Shown here: piece after piece, positions 1 to 6,725 of the stretch | Numbering within the stretch: the first letter of the stretch is position 1 | How the letters are laid out: each line of letters starts with the position of its first letter | Assembly (NCBI GenBank): GCA_934630555.1 | Contig: CAKTXB010000103.1 | Span: forward strand, 1-7,035 | Origin: an uncultured Oscillospiraceae bacterium | Lineage (GTDB): Bacteria; Bacillota; Clostridia; Oscillospirales; Oscillospiraceae | Reading direction: 5' to 3' | Length of the DNA stretch: 7,035 bases | Translations under genes and position numbers: made by a program | The notes under the pieces: generated by a model | The model's input: the letters and a program-made list of their open reading frames with translations, nothing else | Databases searched by the model: none | Told to the model about the DNA's origin: nothing

Positions 1-25
1 GAATGGGCCGCCGGAGGCACAGGTG

Positions 26-100
26 CAGTGTTGCAAACACTGAGGAAAGAACGGTGGGCAAGCGCCCACCTGCCGATTTCGGCAAAATCCTTTATAAGGA
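26..100 (+). promoter_or_regulatory. Structured 5' leader: four consecutive hairpins before the MBL hydrolase gene
   Basis: Four inverted repeats lie in series. CAGTGTT (26-32) pairs with AACACTG (36-42). GGTGGGC (53-59) pairs with GCCCACC (64-70). TGCCGA (71-76) pairs with TCGGCA (79-84). TCCTT (88-92) pairs with AAGGA (96-100). The fourth includes most of the AAGGAG ribosome binding site at 96-101, so folding would hide it. None of the hairpins is followed by a T-run, so they are not ordinary terminators. I matched the stretch to no riboswitch or T-box consensus I know. It could be the leader of this operon, the 3' part of a structured RNA that starts before the window, or an intercistronic region after an upstream gene (one frame has a stop at 41-43). 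The pairings are read directly; a regulatory role is inference. Confidence 0.35.
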
Positions 101-110
101 GAATCTTATT

Positions 111-716
111 ATGAAAATTCTGACTTTGGTGCTTGGCCCGTTGGAAACAAACTGTTATATCGTTTCCGATGAAAAAAGCGGCCTGTGCGCGGTCATCGAC
201 CCGGCGACGCGGAGCGCGAAAATTCTGGACACCGTACAGGCGCAGGGGTGGAGGATCGGCTGCATTTTGCTGACGCATGCGCATTTTGACCACACGGGGG
301 CGCTGAAGTCGCTGCACGCGGCGCTGCCGGAGGTGCCGATCTATGTGCATCCGCTGGACACGGATGAGCTTTTGAACATGAGCGGCGGCAATCTGATATA
401 TACGAACACGTATGCGGACGGCGACACGGTTTTGTGCGGCGGGCTGGAATTTCATGTGCTGCACACGCCGGGGCATACGCAGGGCTCGGTGTGCCTGCAA
501 TGTGAGCGGACGCTGTTTACGGGCGACACGCTGTTTGCCGGGTCGTATGGGCGCACGGACTTTTCCGGCGGCGACGACGCGGCGATGCGGCGGTCTTTGG
601 CACGGCTGGGGCTGCTTGCGGGCGACTACACCGTTTTGCCCGGGCATGGCGAGGGCACGACGCTGGACGCGGAGCGCCGCACGAATTTTTATCTGCAAGA
701 GGCCATGCGGGCATGA
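111..716 (+). CDS. Metallo-beta-lactamase-fold hydrolase, YqgX/GloB-like (glyoxalase II type)
   Basis: A 201-residue soluble cytoplasmic hydrolase of the metallo-beta-lactamase superfamily. All binuclear metal motifs are present: HAHFDH with H56, H58, D60 and H61; H122 in TPGHT; D139 in FTGDT; and H179 in PGHG. The segment GDTLFAGSYGRTDF at 138-151 is typical of the short glyoxalase-II-like proteins (B. subtilis YqgX, E. coli YcbL), which lack the longer C-terminal substrate domain of classical GloB. The likely activity is thioester hydrolysis such as S-lactoylglutathione-like or bacillithiol-like substrates, but the substrate cannot be read from sequence. The ATG at 111 is chosen because AAGGAG lies at 96-101, nine bases upstream, and family similarity starts there; the frame stays open to position 3, but that extension (low-complexity, Arg-rich) looks non-coding. 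It overlaps hemZ by four bases (ATGA), indicating translational coupling. Confidence 0.9.
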   Translation: MKILTLVLGPLETNCYIVSDEKSGLCAVIDPATRSAKILDTVQAQGWRIGCILLTHAHFDHTGALKSLHAALPEVPIYVHPLDTDELLNMSGGNLIYTNTYADGDTVLCGGLEFHVLHTPGHTQGSVCLQCERTLFTGDTLFAGSYGRTDFSGGDDAAMRRSLARLGLLAGDYTVLPGHGEGTTLDAERRTNFYLQEAMRA

Positions 717-2179
717 AGCTGTATTTGAAGAACCACACGGAGCGCTATGCTGTGGAACAGCTGCTGATGCAGCTGTTCCCGGAGCAGGCGCATGAATATA
801 CCCAAACGCCGTTTTCTGACGAGGACGGCGCTGTTTCCGCACTTTTTCGCGGCAAAACGTGGCTGACGGCCACGGCCAGGATCACGCGCGGCGGCAAAAC
901 GGTCACGGCGGCGCGCCGGCTGCGCGTGCAGGACGCCGATGTGCGCCGCACGCGCCGGATCCTGCAACAGAGCTTTTATCAAGCAGCGATCCAGCTGCTA
1001 CCCGCCGCGCCAGCGTGGGGGGCGCTGGCCGGTGTGCGGGCGAGTAAACTATCGACGGCCTGCTTGATGGCCGGGGGCACGGAGCGGGAGGCCGACCGCC
1101 AGCTGCGCGACGAATTTTTCGTATCCGCGCCGCGGCGCAGGCTGTGCATCGACGCTTCGCGCCACACGGTGGCGGCGGCAAAACGACTTGACGCGCACGA
1201 CCTTTCGGTGTATATTGGCATTCCGTTCTGCCCGACGCGCTGCGCGTACTGTTCGTTTGTGAGCCAGTCCATTGAAAAATTCGGCGGGCTGCTGCAGCCG
1301 TATCTGGAGTGCCTGCTGCGGGAGATCGCGTATACCGGGGCGCTGCTGCGCGCGTCGGGGTGGCACATCCGCACGCTGTATATGGGCGGCGGCACGCCGA
1401 CGACGCTTTCAAGCGCGCAGATGGCGCAGCTGCTGGACGCGGTGCAGACGCAGTTTGATCTGAGCCGCTGTTTGGAGTTCACCGTGGAGGGCGGACGGCC
1501 CGACACACTGGACGAGGAAAAGCTGCGCGTGATCAAAAACGGCGGCGCGACGCGCATTTCCATCAATCCGCAGACGATGTCGGACGCAGTGCTGCGCGCC
1601 GTTGGCCGGCGGCACACGGCGGCGCAGACGCTGGAGGCGTTTGCGGCGGCCCGGCGCGCGGGGTTTGACGATATAAACATGGACCTGATCGCGGGGCTGC
1701 CCGGCGACACGCCGGAGTCGTTCGCGGACTCGGTGCGACAGCTTCTTGCGCTGGGGCCGAGCAACATTACGGTACACACGCTGGCGCTGAAAAAGGGCGC
1801 GGCGCTGAACAGTATGCGCGCGCCGCTGCCGAGCGGCGAAGCGGTGGCACAGATGCTGGACGACGCGAACGCGCAGCTGCGCGCGGCGGCATTTGAGCCG
1901 TATTATCTGTACCGGCAGAAGTATATGTCCGGCAGTTTTGAGAACACCGGCTGGTGCCGGGCGGGCTATGACGGACTTTACAACATATACATGATGGAGG
2001 AGCTGCACACCATCCTGTCTTTGGGCGGCGGCGGCATGAACAAGGTACAGCTCGCGCCGGGGCAGCTGGAGCGCTTTCACAACCCCAAATCCCCGCAGGA
2101 TTACATGGCGCGGCTGGACACCATCCTGCGCCAGAAGGACGAGATCTTTTCGCTTTTGGCGCGTACAGAACAGGTATAA
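713..2179 (+). CDS. hemZ: HemZ, radical SAM coproporphyrinogen III oxidase-like protein
   Basis: A 488-residue radical SAM protein of the HemN/HemZ group, close in length to B. subtilis HemZ (about 500). The iron-sulfur cluster motif is intact: C173, C177 and C180 in IPFCPTRCAYCSF. The SAM-binding GGGTP lies at 225-229. Other recognisable HemZ segments are VEGGRPDTL (258-266), GLPGDT (328-333) and the stretch around YLYRQKYM (398-405) with ENTGW shortly after. Residues 1-160 form the extra N-terminal region that separates HemZ from HemW. The family is annotated as oxygen-independent coproporphyrinogen III oxidase, converting it to protoporphyrinogen IX in anaerobic heme synthesis. No other heme gene lies in the window, so the true substrate is uncertain. 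It starts inside the end of the MBL gene (ATGA overlap) with AAGAGG at 697-702; the MBL-hemZ pairing is common in Clostridia. Confidence 0.9.
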   Translation: MKLYLKNHTERYAVEQLLMQLFPEQAHEYTQTPFSDEDGAVSALFRGKTWLTATARITRGGKTVTAARRLRVQDADVRRTRRILQQSFYQAAIQLLPAAPAWGALAGVRASKLSTACLMAGGTEREADRQLRDEFFVSAPRRRLCIDASRHTVAAAKRLDAHDLSVYIGIPFCPTRCAYCSFVSQSIEKFGGLLQPYLECLLREIAYTGALLRASGWHIRTLYMGGGTPTTLSSAQMAQLLDAVQTQFDLSRCLEFTVEGGRPDTLDEEKLRVIKNGGATRISINPQTMSDAVLRAVGRRHTAAQTLEAFAAARRAGFDDINMDLIAGLPGDTPESFADSVRQLLALGPSNITVHTLALKKGAALNSMRAPLPSGEAVAQMLDDANAQLRAAAFEPYYLYRQKYMSGSFENTGWCRAGYDGLYNIYMMEELHTILSLGGGGMNKVQLAPGQLERFHNPKSPQDYMARLDTILRQKDEIFSLLARTEQV

Positions 2180-2188
2180 GGAGCTACG

Positions 2189-3505
2189 ATGGACACACTG
2201 TTTTCACACGTTTCCGTGCTGACCATGGACAGCCGGATGAGCGTTTGGCCCGACGCGTTCGTGGGCGTGACGGACGGCAAGATCAGCTGGCTGGCAAAAA
2301 AAGCGCCGGATGAGCAGCCGGGGCAGATCATTGACGGCAGCGGCATGGTGCTGCTGCCGGGGCTGACCAACTGCCACACGAACCTGCCGCTGACCATTCT
2401 GCGCGGGTATGGGGCGGAAAAGCCCTATGCCGAGTGGCTGCGCGACTATGTGTATCCCTGCGCCGAGCGCATGGACACGCGGGCGGCGAAAGCGTCGGCG
2501 CTGCTTGGCATGGCAGAGTGTCTGCGCTTTGGCGTGACGAGCATCTCCGACCTGTCGGCCTTTCCGGCGGCGGTGGCCGAGGCGGCGGCGCAGTGCGGCA
2601 TGAAGGCGAGCGTTGCGCCGGAGATGACGATGCTGCTGGGCGACGAATTTGATTTTGAAACGTATCCGGAATGCAAAAGCCTTGCGGCGCTGTGCGACAC
2701 GTGGAACGGCTTTGAAAATGGGCGCATTCGTGTGGACGCGGGCATTCAGGGAGAATATACCTCCAGCGAGGAGCTGTGGCTGCCGCTGGCGGAGTATGCC
2801 ATGACGAACGGGCTGGGGATGCAGCTGCATCTTTCGGAAACGGCGCAGGAGCAGGCGGACTGCGAGGAGCGCAGCGGATTGACCCCGGCGCAGCTGCTGG
2901 ACTGCTATCATCTGTTTGATGTGCGTGCTGCGGCGGCGGGCTGCGCCCACCTGACGCAGGAGGACGCGCGGCTGCTGGCCAAACGGCACGTTTCCGCCGT
3001 GTGCTGCCCGGTGCACGATCTGGCGCTGGGGCTGGAAACAGCGGACGCGGCGGCGCTTGTGAAGGCGGGCATGAATGTGTGCCTTGGCACGGGCGCGGCG
3101 GCGGCCGGCGGGAATCTGGACCTTCTGGGCGTGATGCGGGAGCTGGCGCTTTCATCGCGCGCGCGCGGCAGCGCCATTCCGGCGCAGGCGGCGCTGATGA
3201 TGGCGACGCTCTGCGGCGCGCGGGCGCAGGGGCGCGAGGCGGAGTGCGGGCAGATCCGGGTCGGTCTGGACGCCGATCTGGTGCTGGTGAACTTTAACCA
3301 GCCGCATCTCATTCCCTGCCATGACATTCCGGCGGATCTGGTGTATGCCGCCTCGGGGCGCGATGTGGCGCTGACGATGGTGCGCGGCAAAATTCTCTAC
3401 GCCGACGGAAAATTCCCCACCATAGACCTTGGCGAGGTGATGCAGGAGCTGCATGACCATGCCATCGGCAAGGTTTTTTCCGCGGACGATCAGGAGGTGC
3501 GATGA
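2189..3505 (+). CDS. Amidohydrolase-superfamily protein, MtaD/SAH deaminase-like, with degenerate active site
   Basis: A 438-residue protein matching the 5'-methylthioadenosine/S-adenosylhomocysteine deaminase branch across its length: N-terminal beta-sandwich strand region (1-55), PGL-NCHTN-LPLTILRG (57-73), LHLSET (213-218), CPVHDLALG (273-281), LGTGAAAAGGNLD (299-311), and a C-terminal segment GLDADLVLVNF (359-369) plus LVYAASG (384-390). Active family members use HxH, a later His, a catalytic His in AHC and an Asp in GTDG. Here the first His (H63), H214 and E217 remain, but position 65 is Asn (codon aac), position 251 is Gly where AHC has His, and position 302 is Gly where GTDG has Asp. 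The usual PHAPY His is Gln187 and HNP has become CCP. Metal-dependent deamination is therefore doubtful, so I infer a pseudoenzyme or a changed chemistry. The frame is intact, with AAGGAG at 2178-2183 overlapping the hemZ stop and only nine bases between the genes. Confidence 0.85.
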   Translation: MDTLFSHVSVLTMDSRMSVWPDAFVGVTDGKISWLAKKAPDEQPGQIIDGSGMVLLPGLTNCHTNLPLTILRGYGAEKPYAEWLRDYVYPCAERMDTRAAKASALLGMAECLRFGVTSISDLSAFPAAVAEAAAQCGMKASVAPEMTMLLGDEFDFETYPECKSLAALCDTWNGFENGRIRVDAGIQGEYTSSEELWLPLAEYAMTNGLGMQLHLSETAQEQADCEERSGLTPAQLLDCYHLFDVRAAAAGCAHLTQEDARLLAKRHVSAVCCPVHDLALGLETADAAALVKAGMNVCLGTGAAAAGGNLDLLGVMRELALSSRARGSAIPAQAALMMATLCGARAQGREAECGQIRVGLDADLVLVNFNQPHLIPCHDIPADLVYAASGRDVALTMVRGKILYADGKFPTIDLGEVMQELHDHAIGKVFSADDQEVR

Positions 3506-5184
3506 TGGACGACAAGGCGATCCACCAGCAGACGTTTTTGCAGGGCACGGCCGTGCTGGCCATGGCCACGGTGCTGGTGAAGCTGATGGGCTTTTTGTTC
3601 AAGGTACCGCTCAACAATATCATCGGCGAAACGGGCTTTGGGTATTTTAATACGGCGTATGACGTTTACAACGTTTTGCTGATGATCTCCACCACGGGGC
3701 TGCCGGTGGCGATGAGCCGGATGATCTCGGAGGCGCGGACGCTGGGCAATTTTGCGCAGATCCGGCGCATTTACAAAACGTCACTGACGGTGTTTTTGAC
3801 CATTGGCATTGCGGGCACGGCGGGCATGCTGATCTTCTGCCGGCAGCTGTCGGTGATGGTGACGACGAACGAAAACTCGTGGGCGGCCATTGCGGCGCTG
3901 GCGCCGTGCGTGCTGCTCATCTGCATGGTCTCGGCCTATCGCGGCTTTTTCCAGGGCCAGAGCGACATGACGCCGACGTCGGTGAGCCAGATCTTTGAGG
4001 CGGTGACGCGGCTGGTCGTGGGCCTTGGGCTGGCGTGGCTCGTTATGAAGCTGACGGGCGAGGGCTATGTGCGCGCGAACGGCATTGCGCTGGCCGCGGG
4101 CGAGCCGGCCTCAAAGTACGGCGATCTGACGCTGGCCGCGGGCGGCGGCATTTTGGGCGTGACGGCGGGCAGTCTGGTGTCGGTGTTCTATCTGCGCGGG
4201 CGCTTCCGGCGCGCGAGCGCGGTGCTGGCACAGTCCGGCGGCGAGGTCAAGACGGGGCGCAGCACCATGAAGGAGCTGCTGGCCATTGCCATCCCCATTA
4301 CGCTGGGGTCGGCGGGCCTGCAGATCATCAACCTGTTTGACACGATGATCTATATGCGGCGGCTGACCGGCGCGCTGGCGTGGACGGAGGCGGCCGCGGA
4401 CGCGGCGAAGGGCGTTTATAATTTTACACAGACGATCTTTGCGCTGCCGTGCTCGTTTGTGCCGACGATCACCATTGCCATCATTCCGGCCATTACGGCG
4501 GCCATTACGCGCGGCGACAAGGGCGAGGCGCGGGCCACGGAGGAATCGGCCATCCGGACGATGAGCCTGATCGCCATGCCGTGCGCCATTGGGCTGTTTG
4601 TGCTGGCGGAGCCGGTCATAAGGCTGCTTTGCAGCGGTTATACGGAGGACCGGATCGCGCTGGCCACGCCGATGATGGCCATTTTGGGGCTGGCGGTCAT
4701 CTTTAACTCGCTGGTGCTGCTGTTCAACGCCATTATGCAGGCGCACGGCGATGTGGTGACGCCGGTGGTGAACATGCTGCTGGGCGGCATTGTGAAGATC
4801 GTGGTGAACTATGTGCTGGTGGGAATGCCGGCGCTTGGGATCGTGGGCGCGCCGATCGGCACACTGGTGTGCTATGTGTTCATTACGGTGCTGGATCTGA
4901 TCGCCATGCGCCGCAGCGTGACGACGCGGCCGGCGGTGTTTCAAAATCTTGTGCGGCCGTTTTTGGCATCGGCGCTCATGGGCGGCGTGACGATTGTATG
5001 CTACCGGCTGACACTGCACGCGCTGGGTTCCGCCAAGCTGGCATGTCTGGTCTCGCTTGTGATCGCGGTCGCGATCTACGCGGTGCTGGCTGTTTGCCTG
5101 CGCTGTATTACGTATGAAGACTGTATGCTGCTGCCCAAGGGCGAGAAAATCGCGAAAGTGCTGCATATTCGTGAAAAAAAGTAA
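3502..5184 (+). CDS. MOP-superfamily lipid flippase, SpoVB/YabM/YtgP (MurJ-like) family
   Basis: A 560-residue polytopic inner-membrane protein. About 14 hydrophobic segments can be picked out, roughly at 12-30, 55-72, 93-113, 128-147, 165-183, 210-230, 257-280, 305-334, 354-372, 386-410, 422-440, 446-466, 485-505 and 511-533. Family hallmarks are KLMGFLFKVPLNNIIGETG near residues 27-45, ISTTGLPVAMSRMISE at 62-77, AYRGFFQGQSDMTPTSVSQ at 145-163 and a C-terminal LLPKGEKIAKVL. The family moves lipid-linked envelope precursors (such as lipid II) across the membrane. Being followed by mazG matches yabM-yabN of B. subtilis; whether it is the essential MurJ-type flippase or a paralogue cannot be told here. 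Two adjacent ATGs compete: AGGAGG at 3492-3497 is four bases from the ATG at 3502 and seven from the one at 3505, so 3505 is as likely or likelier. Either start overlaps the preceding stop codon (3503-3505), indicating translational coupling. Confidence 0.88.
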   Translation: MMDDKAIHQQTFLQGTAVLAMATVLVKLMGFLFKVPLNNIIGETGFGYFNTAYDVYNVLLMISTTGLPVAMSRMISEARTLGNFAQIRRIYKTSLTVFLTIGIAGTAGMLIFCRQLSVMVTTNENSWAAIAALAPCVLLICMVSAYRGFFQGQSDMTPTSVSQIFEAVTRLVVGLGLAWLVMKLTGEGYVRANGIALAAGEPASKYGDLTLAAGGGILGVTAGSLVSVFYLRGRFRRASAVLAQSGGEVKTGRSTMKELLAIAIPITLGSAGLQIINLFDTMIYMRRLTGALAWTEAAADAAKGVYNFTQTIFALPCSFVPTITIAIIPAITAAITRGDKGEARATEESAIRTMSLIAMPCAIGLFVLAEPVIRLLCSGYTEDRIALATPMMAILGLAVIFNSLVLLFNAIMQAHGDVVTPVVNMLLGGIVKIVVNYVLVGMPALGIVGAPIGTLVCYVFITVLDLIAMRRSVTTRPAVFQNLVRPFLASALMGGVTIVCYRLTLHALGSAKLACLVSLVIAVAIYAVLAVCLRCITYEDCMLLPKGEKIAKVLHIREKK

Positions 5185-5212
5185 ATTTTACCCTTGCGAT
5201 TGAGGCCGAATT

Positions 5213-6031
5213 ATGATAGATTTTACACAGAGACCGCGCTACGGTTTTGACGACCTTGTGCGGCTGGTGGCGCTGCTGCGCGCCCCGGGCGGCTGCCCGT
5301 GGGATGGTGCGCAGACGCATCTGTCCATCCGCCGCAATTTTCTGGAGGAGGCGTATGAGGCCTGCGAAGGCTTTGACGCCGACGACCCGGCCAAGATGTG
5401 TGAAGAGCTGGGCGATGTGCTGCTGCAGGTGGTGTTCCACGCTGACCTGGAGCGCGCCGCCGGACGCTTTACCATGGAGGATGTGTGTGACGGAATCTGC
5501 AAAAAGCTGATATTCCGCCACCCAGCCCTGTTTTCCGATACCGGCGAGGCACCCAGCTGGGAGGCGCTGAAGCGTCAGGAAAAAGGCCTGACGACCACAG
5601 CGCAGGCGCTGGAGGGCGTCGCCGCGTCGCTGCCCGCTTTGTGGCGCAGCGAAAAGGTACAAAAAAAGGCCGCGTCCACAGGCTTTGCCTGGGAATCAGC
5701 TGAGGAATGTTTGGGCAAACTGGAAGAAGAGGCCGAAGAACTGCGCTGCGCAGCAGACGGTGGGGAGAACGTTGCGGAAGAGCTTGGCGACGTACTGTTT
5801 GCAGCGGTGAGCGCCGCAGTGTATTTTAAGATCGACCCGGAGCAGGCGCTGCACGCAGCGTGCGAAAAATTCATCGGGCGCTTTGCCAGGATGGAGCAGA
5901 CTGCCGCAGCGCAGGGTCAGAGCTTGGGATCGCTGCCCCGTTCGGCGCTTTTGGCGCTTTGGACGGAGGCCAAACACGAGCGCGGCGGACAAACCTTTGA
6001 ACACAAAACCATGATACGGAAAGAGGAGTAA
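5213..6031 (+). CDS. mazG: MazG, nucleoside triphosphate pyrophosphohydrolase (two MazG domains)
   Basis: A 272-residue cytoplasmic house-cleaning enzyme that hydrolyses (d)NTPs, including non-canonical ones, to NMP and pyrophosphate. Both tandem MazG domains are visible. The first covers about residues 11-120, with GGCPWDGAQTH at 26-36, LEEAYE at 44-49 and EELGDVLLQVVFHA at 64-77, then KLIFRHPALF at 98-107. The second covers about 145-250, with the acidic cluster EEEAEEL at 171-177 and EELGDVLFAAV at 189-199. The Mg-binding acidic residues (E45, E46, E49, E65, D68; E172, E173, E176, E190, D193) are kept in both halves. It lacks the N-terminal tetrapyrrole methylase domain of B. subtilis YabN, so it resembles E. 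coli MazG in layout. A weak TGAGG at 5201-5205 sits seven bases before the ATG. The 28-base gap after the flippase is the longest up to this point. Confidence 0.93.
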   Translation: MIDFTQRPRYGFDDLVRLVALLRAPGGCPWDGAQTHLSIRRNFLEEAYEACEGFDADDPAKMCEELGDVLLQVVFHADLERAAGRFTMEDVCDGICKKLIFRHPALFSDTGEAPSWEALKRQEKGLTTTAQALEGVAASLPALWRSEKVQKKAASTGFAWESAEECLGKLEEEAEELRCAADGGENVAEELGDVLFAAVSAAVYFKIDPEQALHAACEKFIGRFARMEQTAAAQGQSLGSLPRSALLALWTEAKHERGGQTFEHKTMIRKEE

Positions 6032-6033
6032 CT

Positions 6034-6309
6034 ATGAACAAGACTGAACTCATTGCAGAAGTTGCCAAGAAGTGCGGCATGTCCAAAAAGGACGCGGAAA
6101 AGGCGATCAACGCCACCATCGACACCATCACCGACGCCCTGTGCGCGGACGACAAGGTGCAGCTGGTCGGCTTCGGCGGCTTTGAAACGAAGAAGCGCGA
6201 GGCGCGTATGGGCCGCAACCCCAAGACGAAGGAAACGATCGAGATCCCGGCAACGACCGTGCCCGTGTTTAAGGCCGGCAAGGCGCTGAAGGATAAGGTC
6301 TCCAAGTAA
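6034..6309 (+). CDS. hup: HU family DNA-binding protein (HBsu-like)
   Basis: A 91-residue histone-like protein of standard family length. It starts with MNKTELIAEVAKK and has the helical dimerisation half (1-45), the GFGGF turn at 46-50 and the DNA-wrapping arm with GRNPKTKETIEI (60-71), in which P63 is the residue that intercalates into the DNA minor groove in this family. The C-terminus VPVFKAGKALKDKV (76-89) is also typical. It acts as a homodimer that bends and compacts chromosomal DNA. A strong AAGAGGAG at 6021-6028 is five bases from the ATG and overlaps the end of mazG; only two bases separate the genes. HU is normally abundant, and I see no convincing promoter of its own, so it may depend on operon transcription or on a promoter inside mazG. 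A strong terminator follows directly. Confidence 0.96.
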   Translation: MNKTELIAEVAKKCGMSKKDAEKAINATIDTITDALCADDKVQLVGFGGFETKKREARMGRNPKTKETIEIPATTVPVFKAGKALKDKVSK

Positions 6310-6322
6310 GCACACGAACGCG

Positions 6323-6350
6323 TCCGGCGGGGTCACCCGCCGGATTTTTT
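6323..6350 (+). terminator. Intrinsic terminator after HU, upstream of rqcP
   Basis: A perfect nine-base-pair GC-rich stem, TCCGGCGGG (6323-6331) with CCCGCCGGA (6336-6344), a four-base loop, and six T residues at 6345-6350. This is a textbook Rho-independent terminator on the plus strand. It lies 13 bases after the HU stop, and its T-run ends two bases before the GGAGG of rqcP. rqcP therefore probably depends on read-through, unless an unseen promoter lies within the HU gene. Confidence 0.9.
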
Positions 6351-6365
6351 ATGGAGGATGAGCGT

Positions 6366-6605
6366 ATGCGTCTGGATAAATATTTGAAGGTATCGCGCAT
6401 CATCAAGCGCCGCACGGTGGCAAACGACGCGTGCGACGCCACGCGCGTGAGCGTCAACGGCCGGCCGGCCAAGGCGTCGTATGACGTGAAGGTCGGCGAC
6501 AAGATCGAGATCCAGTTTGGCACAAGGGTGCTGCGCGTGGAGGTCTTGCAGGTGGCGGAGAATGTGCGCAAGGATGATGCGGTGGCCATGTATCGGGAGA
6601 TCTGA
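6366..6605 (+). CDS. rqcP: RqcP (YabO) S4-domain RNA-binding protein, ribosome quality control
   Basis: A 79-residue S4-domain protein closely resembling B. subtilis YabO/RqcP (86 residues): MRLDKYLKVSRIIKRRTVA at the start, VSVNGRPAKASYDVKVGD at 28-45 and an IQFGTRVLRVEVL strand pair at 49-61. The family binds stalled 50S subunits carrying peptidyl-tRNA and works with RqcH in alanine tailing of incomplete chains. The conserved arginines R2 and R16 reported to matter for RqcP are present. The ATG at 6366 is chosen because GGAGG lies at 6353-6357, eight bases upstream, and the homologous N-terminus begins exactly there. An in-frame ATG at 6351 would add MEDER, has no room for a ribosome binding site because it abuts the terminator T-run, and would displace R2. 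The partner gene rqcH is not in the window. Confidence 0.92.
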   Translation: MRLDKYLKVSRIIKRRTVANDACDATRVSVNGRPAKASYDVKVGDKIEIQFGTRVLRVEVLQVAENVRKDDAVAMYREI

Positions 6606-6612
6606 TTTTTTT

Positions 6613-6641
6613 GGAGGGGCGAAGGCCCCTCCTCTTTTTTT
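6613..6641 (+). terminator. Intrinsic terminator after rqcP
   Basis: GGAGGGGC (6613-6620) pairs perfectly with GCCCCTCC (6625-6632) around a GAAG loop, followed by TC and seven T residues (6635-6641). It begins eight bases after the rqcP stop codon. A run of seven T also precedes the stem, so it has no matching U-tract on the other strand and should act only on plus-strand transcripts. Confidence 0.9.
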
Positions 6642-6665
6642 GCGCGCCGGAAGGCGCGCCTTTTT
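6642..6665 (+). terminator. Second, tandem terminator-like hairpin
   Basis: GCGCGCC (6642-6648) pairs with GGCGCGC (6653-6659) around a GGAA tetraloop; one C and five T residues (6661-6665) follow. It starts on the base after the T-run of the previous terminator, giving two terminators back to back. It is probably a fail-safe for rqcP read-through. Confidence 0.7.
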
Positions 6666-6681
6666 GCGCCCGGCGGGGCGC
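6666..6681. repeat. Short perfect hairpin GCGCCC/GGGCGC
   Basis: GCGCCC (6666-6671) pairs with GGGCGC (6676-6681) around GGCG. It directly abuts the T-run of the second terminator. No T-run follows, so it is not a terminator by itself. It belongs to the hairpin series that fills the region after rqcP. Confidence 0.5.
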
Positions 6682-6694
6682 AAGCGGGGAGTTC

Positions 6695-6711
6695 GCGGGG
6701 CTTCGCCCCGG
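6695..6711. repeat. Hairpin repeat GCGGGGCTTCGCCCCGG, copy 1
   Basis: A 17-base unit containing a self-complementary core: CGGGGC and GCCCCG around TTC. An identical 17-base copy lies at 6754-6770. The core GGGGCTTCGCCCC also resembles, in inverted orientation, the stem-loop of the rqcP terminator (6616-6629), which has one extra G. It is probably a member of a genome-wide palindromic repeat; that is inference. Confidence 0.6.
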
Positions 6712-6725
6712 GGCCTGTTGGTTTT

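Noticed and set aside
3..110. In-frame N-terminal extension of the MBL hydrolase by 36 codons
   Set aside because: Family similarity starts at the ATG at 111, which has AAGGAG nine bases upstream. The extension is Arg/Lys-rich and runs through four hairpins.
1..114. Tail of an upstream gene (frames ending at 43 or at 114)
   Set aside because: Neither short peptide resembles the end of a gene commonly found before this pair (relA, dtd), and hairpins overlap the longer one. It cannot be excluded without upstream sequence.
4111..5166. Long minus-strand frame (about 350 codons) opposite the flippase, and similar frames opposite hemZ and the amidohydrolase
   Set aside because: All are antisense to genes with clear family motifs, are His/Arg/Gln-rich, and are expected from strong third-position GC bias.
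5181..5191. Small AT-rich palindrome GTAAATTTTAC between the flippase and mazG
   Set aside because: It is only 11 bases, overlaps the flippase stop codon, and matches no operator I can name.
5986..6015. Possible promoter for HU inside mazG (CGGACA, 18 bases, CATGAT)
   Set aside because: Each hexamer matches the sigma-A consensus in only four of six positions, which is common by chance. Not strong enough to list as a feature.
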